NCBI GenBank assembly: GCA_023398495.1
Contig: JAEWSG010000142.1
Span: 1 to 64,000 of the forward strand
Direction: 5' to 3'
Source of the DNA: Bacillota bacterium
Lineage (GTDB): Bacteria; Bacillota; Clostridia; Acetivibrionales; Acetivibrionaceae
DNA length: 64,000 nucleotides
Positions 44,830 through 54,407 of the stretch are shown piece after piece. The notes beneath the pieces were generated by a model. It was not told the DNA's origin. It worked only from the letters and a program-made list of their open reading frames with translations, and did no database searches. A program made the position numbers and the translations under genes. Position 1 is the first letter of the stretch. Every line of letters starts with the position of its first letter.

Positions 44830-47800
44830 CTAATTAACTAATTCAAACCTTGATTTATCTTCTATTTTAAACATGGATACCGATAGGATTTCATCCTCTT
44901 GAGTTTCAATATCCTTCTTAATTGTCTTAAGTTCTAAATACTCCTCTTCTCTTCCTATTTCCTTTTCTATATTTACAGAATAAATCAGGTTGAATCTATC
45001 AAAAATTGTATGCTCTTTCAAGTCAGAAAGGCAAATCATCTGCGTATTATATTTTTTTGAAATCTCAAAAAGAGGCTTTAAAAGATGCTCTGATGTAATA
45101 GGGCCAAAAGGGTTGTCCATAATCAACACCTTACTCTCCATATTTGAACTGAGCAGATTTTCTCCTCTCATGTAAGTGAGTAGAGATATAAATACTACAA
45201 AAGCACTTACAAACAACTCGCCTCCTGAGTTCTCTTCTATAACCTCTTTCCAACTTTTCTTTTTCAATTTATTAGGTTCAATTTTAATTAAGGTTATTCC
45301 GATTTTGTTTATTGAAACCAGTCTATCAAAAAGGTCAAAGGTACTTATTTCATTCGAAAGAATATTATCGAGTGATTTTCCCTGCTTATATATGCTCACG
45401 CAGTTTCTTATAGTGTTTTTTAAGTATTCCTTAAGTGAAATGCTTTCCAGATTTTCCTTTTGAGGCAAATCAATTATAAGCATTTTGCACCTTTTACCAT
45501 CTACATCAATTGTTGAATTCCTGTCTATACTGTTCATTTCATCGTAGACATTCATAAGATAACTTACAGTATTATCAATTATGCAGATTTCCATATTGTC
45601 AATCTTTTTAATATCTACTGAGTGCTGTTCAAGTTTTCTTTCAATTTGCAGATATACCCTGTCAAGTGCATTCATTGCGTGCACAGGCTGATATTTTTTA
45701 TCACCCTCAAGAATGGAACTAAAAAGACTTCTAAACATCTCCACCTTAACAATAAATTCACTTTCAACTTCGGAGTATATATCAGTCAGCGAATTCCTCT
45801 TTAAGTTCGATAGCTCTGCCAATTCCTTATACTCTTTTACAAGCTTCAATACATGTTCGTTTATTTCACTTTCTATAGCCTGTATATCAACAACAAGCGG
45901 TGCATATATGGAGTACTCTTCGAGGGCAAACCTTACTCTCTGTAAATTGTTATCCTGGGCTTTCAGCCGTGATAACTGTTTTTCAAAATCCTTCTGCTTA
46001 ATTCTCAAGCTATTTTTCTCGGTTTCAAATTCCATATCCCTGACGTTTTCCCTTTGCTTAGGCTCATCATAACCACACTTGTCCAAGATACTTTTTTTCA
46101 TATGTCGTAAATCGGAATTTCTTTCTGCAATTTTAAATTGTATACTGTTTTTATTTTCGGTCAACTCACTTAAAACACCGTTTATTTTAGTCTGTTCTCC
46201 GTTTATACTTTCAAATTCGAATTGGCTGTATTCCATTCCCATGTAAACGCTTTCTTCCAAACCAAAGGAGGCTATCATTTTTTCTTTTTCATTCCGATCT
46301 TTCTTATAGTCCTCCAAAATATCTCTCATCGCCCGAATTTTGATCCCAATCTTCGAAGTATATGAGGTTAGTTTTGACTCAAGCTGTTCTATTTCATCAT
46401 CTATATACTTTCCTTGTAATACATCCTTGTATTTTAGGTAATTGTTCCTTAATTTCTCTAGAGCTGTAGAAATATTAGTGATTTTTAAGTTATGAATATT
46501 TATACTTTCCCTGGTATCAATAATTTTTTTATCCAGAGCTTCCTTTTCAGTTCTTTTAAGCTTCAAAACCTCTTCCTTTTGTCTTTTCTCTTTAAAATCA
46601 ACAGAGTATCCTTCACACCTGGCAAAGAAAGCATAAATTTCTTCTCTTTTTCTCAAAAATCTGTTTTCACGGTCTAAAAGCTCGGCTTTTGCTGCTATTT
46701 CATCCTTATCATTGTTTTTTATCAAGACTATTTCAGCCTCTAGTTCTGTTTTTTTAAATCTATTCTCTTCCATATCCTTTGATATGCTGCTTAGTTCCTC
46801 AGCCATGTTATTGACAGCATCAAATGTATAGTTGAATTCCTCAACCCTCGATATTTGGAGTTCAACATTTTTCAAGGCTTCCTGAGCTGTTTTGATGATC
46901 TCATTGTTTTTGGAAATTTTATCGGTTATATCCTCACAAATTTCCTTAAGGTAATTTTTATTTAAAATCCTGTCATCAAAAGCAATAAGAAAATCAATAT
47001 TACCAAAGGAATGAACACTGTTTCTTGACTTGATTTCAATAGCACTTTCAAGTCTCTCCCTTTCGATAATAGGAACAACAGGCGATATAGCCCCTTTAAA
47101 TTCCATTTCTCTGATACACTCCATATCCTTTTGTGATACTATGAGCGAATACGGTAGAAATGGGTTGGATCTTACAAGTTTAAGTTTTGAATTTTTGTTT
47201 TCCTGCAAACTTTTCAGCCATTCATAGCCAAACTCAACCAGAATATTATTATCTTCCAGCATTTGTTTAAGGTCTTCAGATAACTCAAAAGCCTTTCCCG
47301 ATTCGTATATTTTGTATTGCTTCCCAAGAATTGAATTTTCCAGATTCTTGTCACTAATAAGCTTACCGAACTTTTCCTTATCTGAATTTAAAGGAATCAA
47401 CAATTTTTCCTTATTGTATAAAAAATTCTCACTTAATTGATACGCCTTAATTATTTTAACAATTGCGTTTTTTTCATCCTCAAATTTATGGTATTTGGTA
47501 TCAAGTTTATTTTTTTCAATAACCAATGCAGGATATTTATCCAATAACTCTTTTAATTGTATTTCCAACTTATCGAGCTTGCTTTGATTTTCAACATGCC
47601 TGCTATTTAAGTGGAGTTTACTCTTTTCAATTTCCTCTTCTTCTTCCTTGAGCAGAGCTTTAATGGAATCCATACTCTCCTCATCCAATTCATTGGTACT
47701 GGTGTTTTTTACAGGTAAAAAATCCGGATATGCCATTCCAAGTGCCTTTTCCGACTCTTCAAACACAGCAATCCTGCCCCTTATAGAGATGATCTTATCA

Positions 47801-49209
47801 TTAATTTTAGAAATATCTTCATTAATTTTTTCATAGTGATCAAGGTTCTTTGAAAGGTTATTGTTTTCATCTGTAAGATGTCGTTTTTCGATGTCAATTG
47901 TTTTTTCCAGGTCACAAATCTTTTCTTTGTACTTTTCTTTCAAAGAATACTCCAGGTCGTTAATAATGCTTTTGATGTCCTCCTGTTGAAGACTTTCCTT
48001 GTGGAGCTCAGTCTCATATTTTGCAATTTTGGAATTCAGGTTTTTGACTTCATCCTTTAGCTTTGAACATGAAAGCAAATTTTTTCTGTACTCCAGTTTG
48101 GAATTTTCCGCTTTGAGTTCATCCGCCTTATTTTCAGTTTCCAAAAAACTCTGTCTTAACTGTTCCAAAACATCTGAAATCTGATAATATTCTACAGATA
48201 ACCACTCATATTCCAGTTCTTTTATATTGTTTTCCAAAGCTGTAATATTTCTTAATATTTCTTCTTTTTCTCTATTAATGGATTTCATTTTATCATTCAC
48301 AAACAAAAAGGAATTGCCAAGCTCTTTTTTATTATCCTCACTGCGGTACAGCACGTCTTTATACTCATTAAGGCTCTCATATAGCACCTTCGACTTCCTT
48401 CTGAAGTCTTCAAAGATTTCTCTTTCCCTAATCATATCTTCATTTTTTACAAGCTGTTCTGTGTGATTTTTAATTAGTTCTTTTATGTTTTCAACAAAAT
48501 TACCATTCTTATTCAATTGTTCTTCTATTGTGGGAATAAACCACTTTTTAATCAAAGCACCAGTAGTCTTACAATCATTGAAAAACGAATTGAGTCCGGC
48601 TTCAGATTCGTTTATTTTTACCATGAGGTTTTTCCATTCAAGCTGATTTATTTTATAATTCTTAAGCCTTCTTGCATATTCTTTTTTGTCGTCAGCCAGC
48701 TCCCATCTAAATAGCCAAACATCCTTCCCTTCCTTCTCAGCAGCTGACATATTTTTCAAAACTCTGTCAAACTCAATTAACCTTACTATTCCCTTTTCTT
48801 CTTCTAAAAGTTCAATGTTTTTTATGTCAAAACTACTTTCACCTTCATACTCCGTAATAAAAGTTACTACTTTTATGCTTTCGCTTTCGTCCTCAATATT
48901 CTTGCTCAGTACTCTCTTAATACCTATACCTGTCATAACTCTCTTTGAACTGTCATCTAAAATCCACTCTATCATAACATAGACAGGACCTTTGGTATTC
49001 TTAAAATAGCCTTTGAAGTTCCTGTCTTTCAGCTTCTGCTTTGGAATTATCGGCTGCATCATCATCTGGACGAGCACCGTCTTTCCTCCCCCATTTTGAA
49101 GGTTTAAAAGGGTATCTTCGCCATTATAAAAATCAAAAGTCTGATCATAAATATGCCTGTTGTCATTATATGTGAAATTTACAAACCTTATTTTCCCTAT
49201 CTTTGCCAT
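44830..49209 (-). CDS. MukB/JetC-like SMC ATPase, 1459 aa
   Basis: The N-terminal ATPase half has LQNGGGKTVLVQM (residues about 37-49), a P-loop whose first Gly is Leu. Long coiled coils (about 240-630 and 790-1230) flank a central globular, hinge-like region (about 640-780). The C-terminal half has the ABC signature SGGE (1328-1331) followed by VLIMDNPFGP. That Walker B has Asn-Pro after the Asp (D1365) instead of the usual catalytic Glu. Length and layout fit MukB/JetC condensins. AAGGAG precedes the ATG. It is transcribed after the JetB-like gene (10 bp gap). DNA loop extrusion or plasmid/phage sensing is inferred from family. Confidence 0.88.
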   Translation of the reverse strand: MAKIGKIRFVNFTYNDNRHIYDQTFDFYNGEDTLLNLQNGGGKTVLVQMMMQPIIPKQKLKDRNFKGYFKNTKGPVYVMIEWILDDSSKRVMTGIGIKRVLSKNIEDESESIKVVTFITEYEGESSFDIKNIELLEEEKGIVRLIEFDRVLKNMSAAEKEGKDVWLFRWELADDKKEYARRLKNYKINQLEWKNLMVKINESEAGLNSFFNDCKTTGALIKKWFIPTIEEQLNKNGNFVENIKELIKNHTEQLVKNEDMIREREIFEDFRRKSKVLYESLNEYKDVLYRSEDNKKELGNSFLFVNDKMKSINREKEEILRNITALENNIKELEYEWLSVEYYQISDVLEQLRQSFLETENKADELKAENSKLEYRKNLLSCSKLKDEVKNLNSKIAKYETELHKESLQQEDIKSIINDLEYSLKEKYKEKICDLEKTIDIEKRHLTDENNNLSKNLDHYEKINEDISKINDKIISIRGRIAVFEESEKALGMAYPDFLPVKNTSTNELDEESMDSIKALLKEEEEEIEKSKLHLNSRHVENQSKLDKLEIQLKELLDKYPALVIEKNKLDTKYHKFEDEKNAIVKIIKAYQLSENFLYNKEKLLIPLNSDKEKFGKLISDKNLENSILGKQYKIYESGKAFELSEDLKQMLEDNNILVEFGYEWLKSLQENKNSKLKLVRSNPFLPYSLIVSQKDMECIREMEFKGAISPVVPIIERERLESAIEIKSRNSVHSFGNIDFLIAFDDRILNKNYLKEICEDITDKISKNNEIIKTAQEALKNVELQISRVEEFNYTFDAVNNMAEELSSISKDMEENRFKKTELEAEIVLIKNNDKDEIAAKAELLDRENRFLRKREEIYAFFARCEGYSVDFKEKRQKEEVLKLKRTEKEALDKKIIDTRESINIHNLKITNISTALEKLRNNYLKYKDVLQGKYIDDEIEQLESKLTSYTSKIGIKIRAMRDILEDYKKDRNEKEKMIASFGLEESVYMGMEYSQFEFESINGEQTKINGVLSELTENKNSIQFKIAERNSDLRHMKKSILDKCGYDEPKQRENVRDMEFETEKNSLRIKQKDFEKQLSRLKAQDNNLQRVRFALEEYSIYAPLVVDIQAIESEINEHVLKLVKEYKELAELSNLKRNSLTDIYSEVESEFIVKVEMFRSLFSSILEGDKKYQPVHAMNALDRVYLQIERKLEQHSVDIKKIDNMEICIIDNTVSYLMNVYDEMNSIDRNSTIDVDGKRCKMLIIDLPQKENLESISLKEYLKNTIRNCVSIYKQGKSLDNILSNEISTFDLFDRLVSINKIGITLIKIEPNKLKKKSWKEVIEENSGGELFVSAFVVFISLLTYMRGENLLSSNMESKVLIMDNPFGPITSEHLLKPLFEISKKYNTQMICLSDLKEHTIFDRFNLIYSVNIEKEIGREEEYLELKTIKKDIETQEDEILSVSMFKIEDKSRFELVN

Positions 49210-49219
49210 AATCTGCTCC

Positions 49220-49909
49220 TTAATATCCCAGTAGCTTATTTATTGTTTCCAAACGGTTTCCGTCCAAAAAGCTGTATGTCATCAGGTGAGTAAGCTTGTT
49301 TGAAGGCCTGATGTCCTCTTCAACAGTATCGTAAACCAGAAGATTGTGTTTCTCAAGAAAAGCACATACGCTCCTGATATACCCGTATTTTGTTTTTCTT
49401 TTTCCCTGCTCATCAATCTGCAGTGCATTCCAGTGCTCGTACATGGCTGTAATATTAAACTTAGCCTCTTCCTGATCCCTGTCAATATTCTTTTTGGAAT
49501 TTGCATAATCAAGCCTTGAGGTAATAACCTCTTCCAGCCCTGATATTCTGATGAAATCCCTTGACTTTACATAGCTTCCTTTCCCGCTGAAAAAAACCAA
49601 TATAATCGTAATAATAATGTATTGAGCCAAATAAAAATCAATCTTACGTGCATCATAACTGATAATTTTCTGAAGATCTATTTCCTTTATGCCAAGGGTG
49701 TCATTTTCTTCATTTGGAATAAGATATATTACCTGATTATACTTCTCGATCGTTACATTGCTTTCTCTCGCCATTATTTCTAACACAGCCCTTACTTCAC
49801 TATCGGAGTAATCCAGATAAAGCTCTTTGTTGTCATCAAAAGTAAGCTCTCCGTCCTTTAGCAAAAAATAATATATCCTCATCGCCTTCTCAAGACTCAT
49901 CTCATTCAA
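49220..49909 (-). CDS. JetB/MukE-like small SMC partner (DUF6063-like)
   Basis: The 229-aa product is helical with winged-helix-like segments (MRIYYFLLKDGELTFDDN; YGYIRSVCAFLEKHNLLVYD). Size, position between kleisin and SMC genes, and general pattern fit MukE/JetB (KITE) subunits. I associate it from memory with DUF6063. The TTG start overlaps the upstream stop in TTGA, with GAGGTG 8 bases before, showing translational coupling and so fixed stoichiometry. Confidence in the exact family is moderate; confidence that it is a subunit of this complex is good. Confidence 0.75.
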   Translation of the reverse strand: MNEMSLEKAMRIYYFLLKDGELTFDDNKELYLDYSDSEVRAVLEIMARESNVTIEKYNQVIYLIPNEENDTLGIKEIDLQKIISYDARKIDFYLAQYIIITIILVFFSGKGSYVKSRDFIRISGLEEVITSRLDYANSKKNIDRDQEEAKFNITAMYEHWNALQIDEQGKRKTKYGYIRSVCAFLEKHNLLVYDTVEEDIRPSNKLTHLMTYSFLDGNRLETINKLLGY

Positions 49910-51543
49910 TGCTGATTCACCTCTATTTTAAACAATATATCAGGACAATTAAGCCCCACCACTTTCTCAGTGCTAAAAAACTCGTCAGAATCGTCTTCTA
50001 AAGGTTTTTCCGCTATAAAGACCTTTTTATTCCTGGACAGAAGGATTTTTAAACCGTCGATTCTATTGTAACTTTTGTCCCTGTTTAGAAGTTCAAGAAC
50101 ACAGTATTTTATGTCAAAAGCTTCTGAAGGGTTAAACACAGTTTTATTTCTCTGACCTTTTATGGTCTTAAAATCTACTTCTTTAATATTGCAAAGCTGA
50201 AGCAGAACATTTGTCAGAATCTTTAAGTCCGGTACAAACTTCACATATTCATGACTCAATTGATTTACCAGTGTTGAGAGTAGTATCTCTTTTTCTGAAT
50301 TTTCCAATGCCTGCTTGCAGATAATTTCAAATATATCGATATATTTATTGTTAATATCACGAATTCTAATATCCCTCTCACTCTCAAACCTGTTGAAGTA
50401 TCTCTCATTCATAAGAATATTACTGCCTTCGCTATACGTTTCCGCCATCGCAATTCTTTGCTCACCGAGAGCCATTTTTATATTGAAAAATTTGTTTGTA
50501 TCCGGCATGAAAATCGGCCTTAAAACTTTTATAAGAGGATATGACAAATCAGGATTTTCTTCCAACTTCTTCATAATAACATCTTCAATATTTATCCTGT
50601 TCTCAAACCCGATATAAAGAATGTTATCAACAGCTTCATTGTAGATTTTTTGAAGCTGCTGTTGCTTTAAGAGAAGATTGGACTGTTCATTGATAATAAA
50701 TTTAAGTCTGTTTTTTATATATGAAATATCCTCAATTTCTTTTGTAAGAGCCTCTTTCTGAATACCATTATTATTACTCTCAATAATTGAGTTTTCCACT
50801 CTGCCTATGAGTTCATAAAGATTATCATAACCTTCTTTTTGTTCATCTATTGAAGAGAAAGTACTGTTGTATATTCTTTCATACTCCTCAATTCCAGCAC
50901 CACCAATATCTTCTTTAACTCTTTTAATAAAGTAATTTATCCTTTGAATTTGGGTCTTGCTAATATTAAACAAACTGTCTGCGTTGTTTCTTGCCGCATT
51001 GAAATTTCTTTTTTTGATGGAAAGGTTAAGTTTAAACTGCTCTATGGAAACCTTCAAAGCATCTTCTATTTCCAGAGTATTAAACATAAACTTGTATCCT
51101 TGAGGGGTCATGTAATACGTATATACATTATCATTACCAACTGAAATTCTTTTATCATCTATCAATTTTACATTTATTTTTTCTTCTCTATTTGCTTCGA
51201 AATTGTAGGTGGAAAAATAGTGTGGAATCCCACTGTTCTGTAGACAATCCTTTATAATATAATCCACTATACCCAAGTACTCTTCATCAGGTATATTCTT
51301 TTTTAGAAATTCAGCATCAAGCCTTCTTATAAAGTTAGCCACATCATTTTTTGTGCACGCTTCTTCAACCAAAGATTTTTCCATTATAAAGCACAAGACA
51401 AGCATAACCAGATTTATTGTCCCTGATGCTTCAAACCCAAACTCCCTTAGCTTAGTCTTTCTGGCAACCCTTGTAGTTATAAAATCAACTATTGCAATTA
51501 TCTCTGCACGCCTGTGAAAATCCTTTAAAAATTCGTATACCAA
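49906..51543 (-). CDS. JetA/MukF-like kleisin (DUF5716-like)
   Basis: The product of about 545 aa has an N-terminal winged-helix-type region (about 1-160), a helical coiled-coil middle (about 180-330) and a C-terminal winged-helix-type domain (about 400-500). This is the shape of MukF/JetA kleisins; I recall this family as DUF5716 or JetA-family. TTG at 51543 has GCGAGGAT at good distance. The frame stays open to an ATG at 51600, but that extension lacks a ribosome site. It is the first gene of the operon. The kleisin should bridge the SMC heads and bind the JetB-like protein. Confidence 0.78.
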   Translation of the reverse strand: MVYEFLKDFHRRAEIIAIVDFITTRVARKTKLREFGFEASGTINLVMLVLCFIMEKSLVEEACTKNDVANFIRRLDAEFLKKNIPDEEYLGIVDYIIKDCLQNSGIPHYFSTYNFEANREEKINVKLIDDKRISVGNDNVYTYYMTPQGYKFMFNTLEIEDALKVSIEQFKLNLSIKKRNFNAARNNADSLFNISKTQIQRINYFIKRVKEDIGGAGIEEYERIYNSTFSSIDEQKEGYDNLYELIGRVENSIIESNNNGIQKEALTKEIEDISYIKNRLKFIINEQSNLLLKQQQLQKIYNEAVDNILYIGFENRINIEDVIMKKLEENPDLSYPLIKVLRPIFMPDTNKFFNIKMALGEQRIAMAETYSEGSNILMNERYFNRFESERDIRIRDINNKYIDIFEIICKQALENSEKEILLSTLVNQLSHEYVKFVPDLKILTNVLLQLCNIKEVDFKTIKGQRNKTVFNPSEAFDIKYCVLELLNRDKSYNRIDGLKILLSRNKKVFIAEKPLEDDSDEFFSTEKVVGLNCPDILFKIEVNQH

Positions 51544-51646
51544 TTTATCCTCGCCAAATAACAATGTTATAGTCCAACAATATTTATATATGAATAGCAT
51601 CAAAAAATCAAGGGGTTAATCTATATTAAAACAAAATAAAATCATA

Positions 51647-51675
51647 AGTTTAGCATATCATAAAAAAACACACAA
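51647..51675 (-). promoter_or_regulatory. Weak candidate promoter of the SMC operon
   Basis: On the minus strand TTGTGT, a 17-base spacer and TAAACT form a poor but correctly spaced -35/-10 pair upstream of the kleisin gene. It lies just inside the island from repeat copy 2. The matches are weak in this AT-rich DNA. Confidence 0.22.
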
Positions 51676-51716
51676 TAAAACATGCTTGTGATACAAAAAA
51701 TAGTATGCCATTTTGA

Positions 51717-52140
51717 TAACGATATAGGAACTGAAGAAATGGCTCACCTTGAAATCATAGGCTCTATTGTTCACCAGCTTACAAAAGGTGTTCCTGCAAA
51801 AGTACTCGAAAAAGAAGGCCTTGGTGCATATTATTCTGACCATGACCATGCTGTTTATCCTGTAAGTGCATCCGGTGTTCCATTTACCGCAGCATACATT
51901 CAATCAAAAGGTGATCCTATTGCCGATCTGTATGAAGATCTGGCTGCTGAGCAAAAGGCAAGAGCTACTTACGAGAATCTCATTAACCTTTGTGATGATC
52001 CAGATGTAATTGACCCTTTGAGGTTTTTGAGAGAAAGAGAAGTTGTTCATTTCCAACGTTTTGGAGAAGCCTTGAGGATTGTTGAAGATAAATTGGCGGA
52101 TAAGAAATTCTATATAACCAAGCCTGTAAATAAGGCATAA
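51717..52140 (+). pseudogene. 5'-truncated cotJC copy 2
   Basis: The sequence equals cotJC from about codon 59 to the stop, with nine synonymous changes and one His-to-Tyr change. The first third of the gene, its ribosome site and cotJAB are absent. An upstream ATG at 51682 would give a 152-aa frame with foreign N-terminal residues but has no ribosome site, so expression is doubtful. Loss of the N-terminal helices should prevent a normal catalase fold. Confidence 0.85.
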
Positions 52141-52194
52141 TGGTACAAAAAGCAATAAAAATTAATTATTTGAGACTATAATTAGGTTTGTGTA

Positions 52195-52225
52195 AAAAGA
52201 CCACATACTTTAATTATGGTCTTTT
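52195..52225 (+). terminator. Copied cotJ terminator
   Basis: The hairpin AAAAGACCA/TGGTCTTTT is identical to the cotJ terminator at 38601 and was carried along with repeat copy 2. Confidence 0.75.
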
Positions 52226-52288
52226 ACAATATATAAATAAGAAAGAACCGCAGTTTTAAAGGTAATCTTGCAGCACTTTAATACCTCT

Positions 52289-54046
52289 TTATAATCGCTC
52301 CATTTTAAGTTCCTTTCCTTTAAAGCCTATTCCAATACATACTATACTTTCATAATTATATACTGCACTGAATCCTTCCTTATATTTCTTCTCTTTTATT
52401 TGGTTTACTGCTTCATCAGTTAATTTTTCCAAAGTCTTTGTTCCTTTTGTACTCTCCCACTTGAATTCAAATATGTATGCTGTACTATTTGTACTTTTGG
52501 GGATTAATACTATATCTGGTCTACCTAGACCATATTCTTTATTGCTTTCCACAATGTATTGTTCTCCTACTAATACAAATAACCCCAACATGAATCCATG
52601 ATGAAAGCTTTCATACTTCTTATCTTGCTCTACTTCTCCTAGTTCTTCTATACTCTTTTTCTTACTATTTACGTCATGATAGCTTACTTGTTTTAAGTAG
52701 AGTTCTTTTAGTATTCTTTCAAATTTTTCTATATTTTTTTCTTGGAGAGTTTTTATTATATTTTGTATATGTTCTAATGTGTTTTCATCTTCTTTGAAAT
52801 AGTTTATTATCATATCTTCATATATTGTTTGTATCTCGATATTAGGTATTGACAGCTTATATTGATATTTATTTCTTACTTTTTCTTTTTCAAATGCTTT
52901 TAGATAGCCTGCATGTAGCAGAAAACTCCATGCTACGTCTGGATTATCTTTTATACTTTGATATACTATGTTTTCTTCTACTGCTTTGGAAACTTTTTCT
53001 CCTTTAATTAGTTTTTCCACCACTTTTTTCCCTTCTGCCTTATCTAACTGCATCACATCTTTTATAATTCTGTTATCACTTGTGTTTATCCAATATGCTT
53101 TTAGTCCATTTCTAGGATTATACATGTATTTTATTATGCTCCATGGATTATATATTACTGTATCTATTCCAAACATGTATCCATTGTACCATCTTTTTAT
53201 GTCTTCTAAATGATCAGTATATTCTAAGTACTCTGCCATCTCTTCTACTTCAGCTTCAGTAAAGCCAAATTTGTCAGAGAATTCTTCTGCAAGAACTGTA
53301 CACACTAAAGGATTGTTAAAATCACTAAATATACTTTCTTGGGCAACTTTCATTATTCCCGTCAACACCCCTTGCTTAAGCGCCTTGTTGTCTTTAAATC
53401 CTTTTACTAACATACTTTTTTGGAATTCTATTACTTTCTCAAAGTATCCATATAGGTATCCTGATTGTATTGGCGTATCATATTCATCTATTATTACCAT
53501 ACAGTTTTCTTTGAAGTATCTTTTTAGATATTCAGTAAGGTTTAATATTACATTTGTATATTCTATTTTTTCTGCTTTCATATTTAATACATCCATATAT
53601 ATTTCTTTTTCATATTCACTAAGTATTTCTCCATCTAATAAATATTTATGGCGTTTATATTCATTTGCTATAGTTAATTTTAAATTATATAATGTATCTT
53701 CCCAATTGTTTTGTTTTGCATTTTTTAGTGTTAAGTATACTACCGGGTATTTTCCCAGTTCCTGCGTGTATTTATCTCCACATTTTACAATATTTAAATT
53801 TTCAAACAGATAACTCATATCTTCATCTTCTAAATCATGTTGTCTGCATTTTGGGATTTCATAGAAGTACTTTAACATACTCATGTTCAGTGTTTTTCCA
53901 AATCTTCTTGGTCTTGTTATCAGTACTATTTGATCAGGTCGGTCTATTAGTTCTTTTATTAACAAAGTTTTATCCACATAATATCCGTTGCTGTCTATTA
54001 ACTTTCTAAAGTTGTCTATTCCTTGTAACACTTGCTTTTTCGCCAT
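52289..54046 (-). CDS. AAA-ATPase-like/PD-(D/E)XK nuclease-domain protein
   Basis: The 585-aa product belongs to the family with an N-terminal AAA-ATPase-like domain (Walker A variant RPRRFGKT at 45-52; Walker B VIIDEYDTPIQ at about 185) and a C-terminal PD-(D/E)XK domain. The nuclease motif is GRPDIVL at about 508, followed by FEFKW at about 528. These proteins (PF09820 plus PF08011 by my recollection) are multi-copy in clostridia and Bacteroidetes, and their function is unsettled. The gene has its own start and lies alone between repeat copies 2 and 3. Confidence 0.88.
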   Translation of the reverse strand: MAKKQVLQGIDNFRKLIDSNGYYVDKTLLIKELIDRPDQIVLITRPRRFGKTLNMSMLKYFYEIPKCRQHDLEDEDMSYLFENLNIVKCGDKYTQELGKYPVVYLTLKNAKQNNWEDTLYNLKLTIANEYKRHKYLLDGEILSEYEKEIYMDVLNMKAEKIEYTNVILNLTEYLKRYFKENCMVIIDEYDTPIQSGYLYGYFEKVIEFQKSMLVKGFKDNKALKQGVLTGIMKVAQESIFSDFNNPLVCTVLAEEFSDKFGFTEAEVEEMAEYLEYTDHLEDIKRWYNGYMFGIDTVIYNPWSIIKYMYNPRNGLKAYWINTSDNRIIKDVMQLDKAEGKKVVEKLIKGEKVSKAVEENIVYQSIKDNPDVAWSFLLHAGYLKAFEKEKVRNKYQYKLSIPNIEIQTIYEDMIINYFKEDENTLEHIQNIIKTLQEKNIEKFERILKELYLKQVSYHDVNSKKKSIEELGEVEQDKKYESFHHGFMLGLFVLVGEQYIVESNKEYGLGRPDIVLIPKSTNSTAYIFEFKWESTKGTKTLEKLTDEAVNQIKEKKYKEGFSAVYNYESIVCIGIGFKGKELKMERL

Positions 54047-54407
54047 TTTAAAACCTCTTTATCTTCCACATTTATTCTAATATTGACATTAATTACATGA
54101 ATTATGAATTATTATATTCTATTACCTTGTCAACCTGAAATTATTCGAATTTTTTTGTACTTTTGATCTTTTTATAATCATATACATATAACTCTTCATA
54201 ACAACAAATATATAATCGTTATTTTAACTGGATATGCTATGTTCGGCGTAAGCACACCAGATTAGTTATTTTATTCTATTATATACAAGTTATATTTGAT
54301 TATCAATTTAATCTATCAAATTTTCAAATTCATCCTCAACTAATATCTGCGTTTTAAAAAACAAATCATAAAATTATATTATGCCATTTTGTTACGATAT
54401 AAGTGTT
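54047..54407. other. About 360-bp AT-rich gap before cotJC copy 3
   Basis: No ORF or clear promoter is visible. An imperfect inverted repeat around CTGG...CCAG lies near 54230-54265. The last bases (TATGCCATTTTG at about 54379-54391) match the sequence just left of repeat copy 2 (about 51704-51715), so copies 2 and 3 share the same foreign left junction. Confidence 0.5.

Larger units (their letters stand above)
51717..52228 (+). repeat. cotJC-3' repeat, copy 2 (512 bp)
   Basis: This is the direct-repeat partner of 38123-38634: same length, same orientation, no gaps, about 13 substitutions. The pair encloses 13.1 kb carrying the toxin remnants, Rpn gene and SMC operon. Confidence 0.93.

Noticed and set aside
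51682..52140. A separate 152-aa Mn-catalase-like gene
   Set aside because: It is the 5'-truncated cotJC copy with about 15 foreign N-terminal residues and no ribosome site, so it is listed as a pseudogene.
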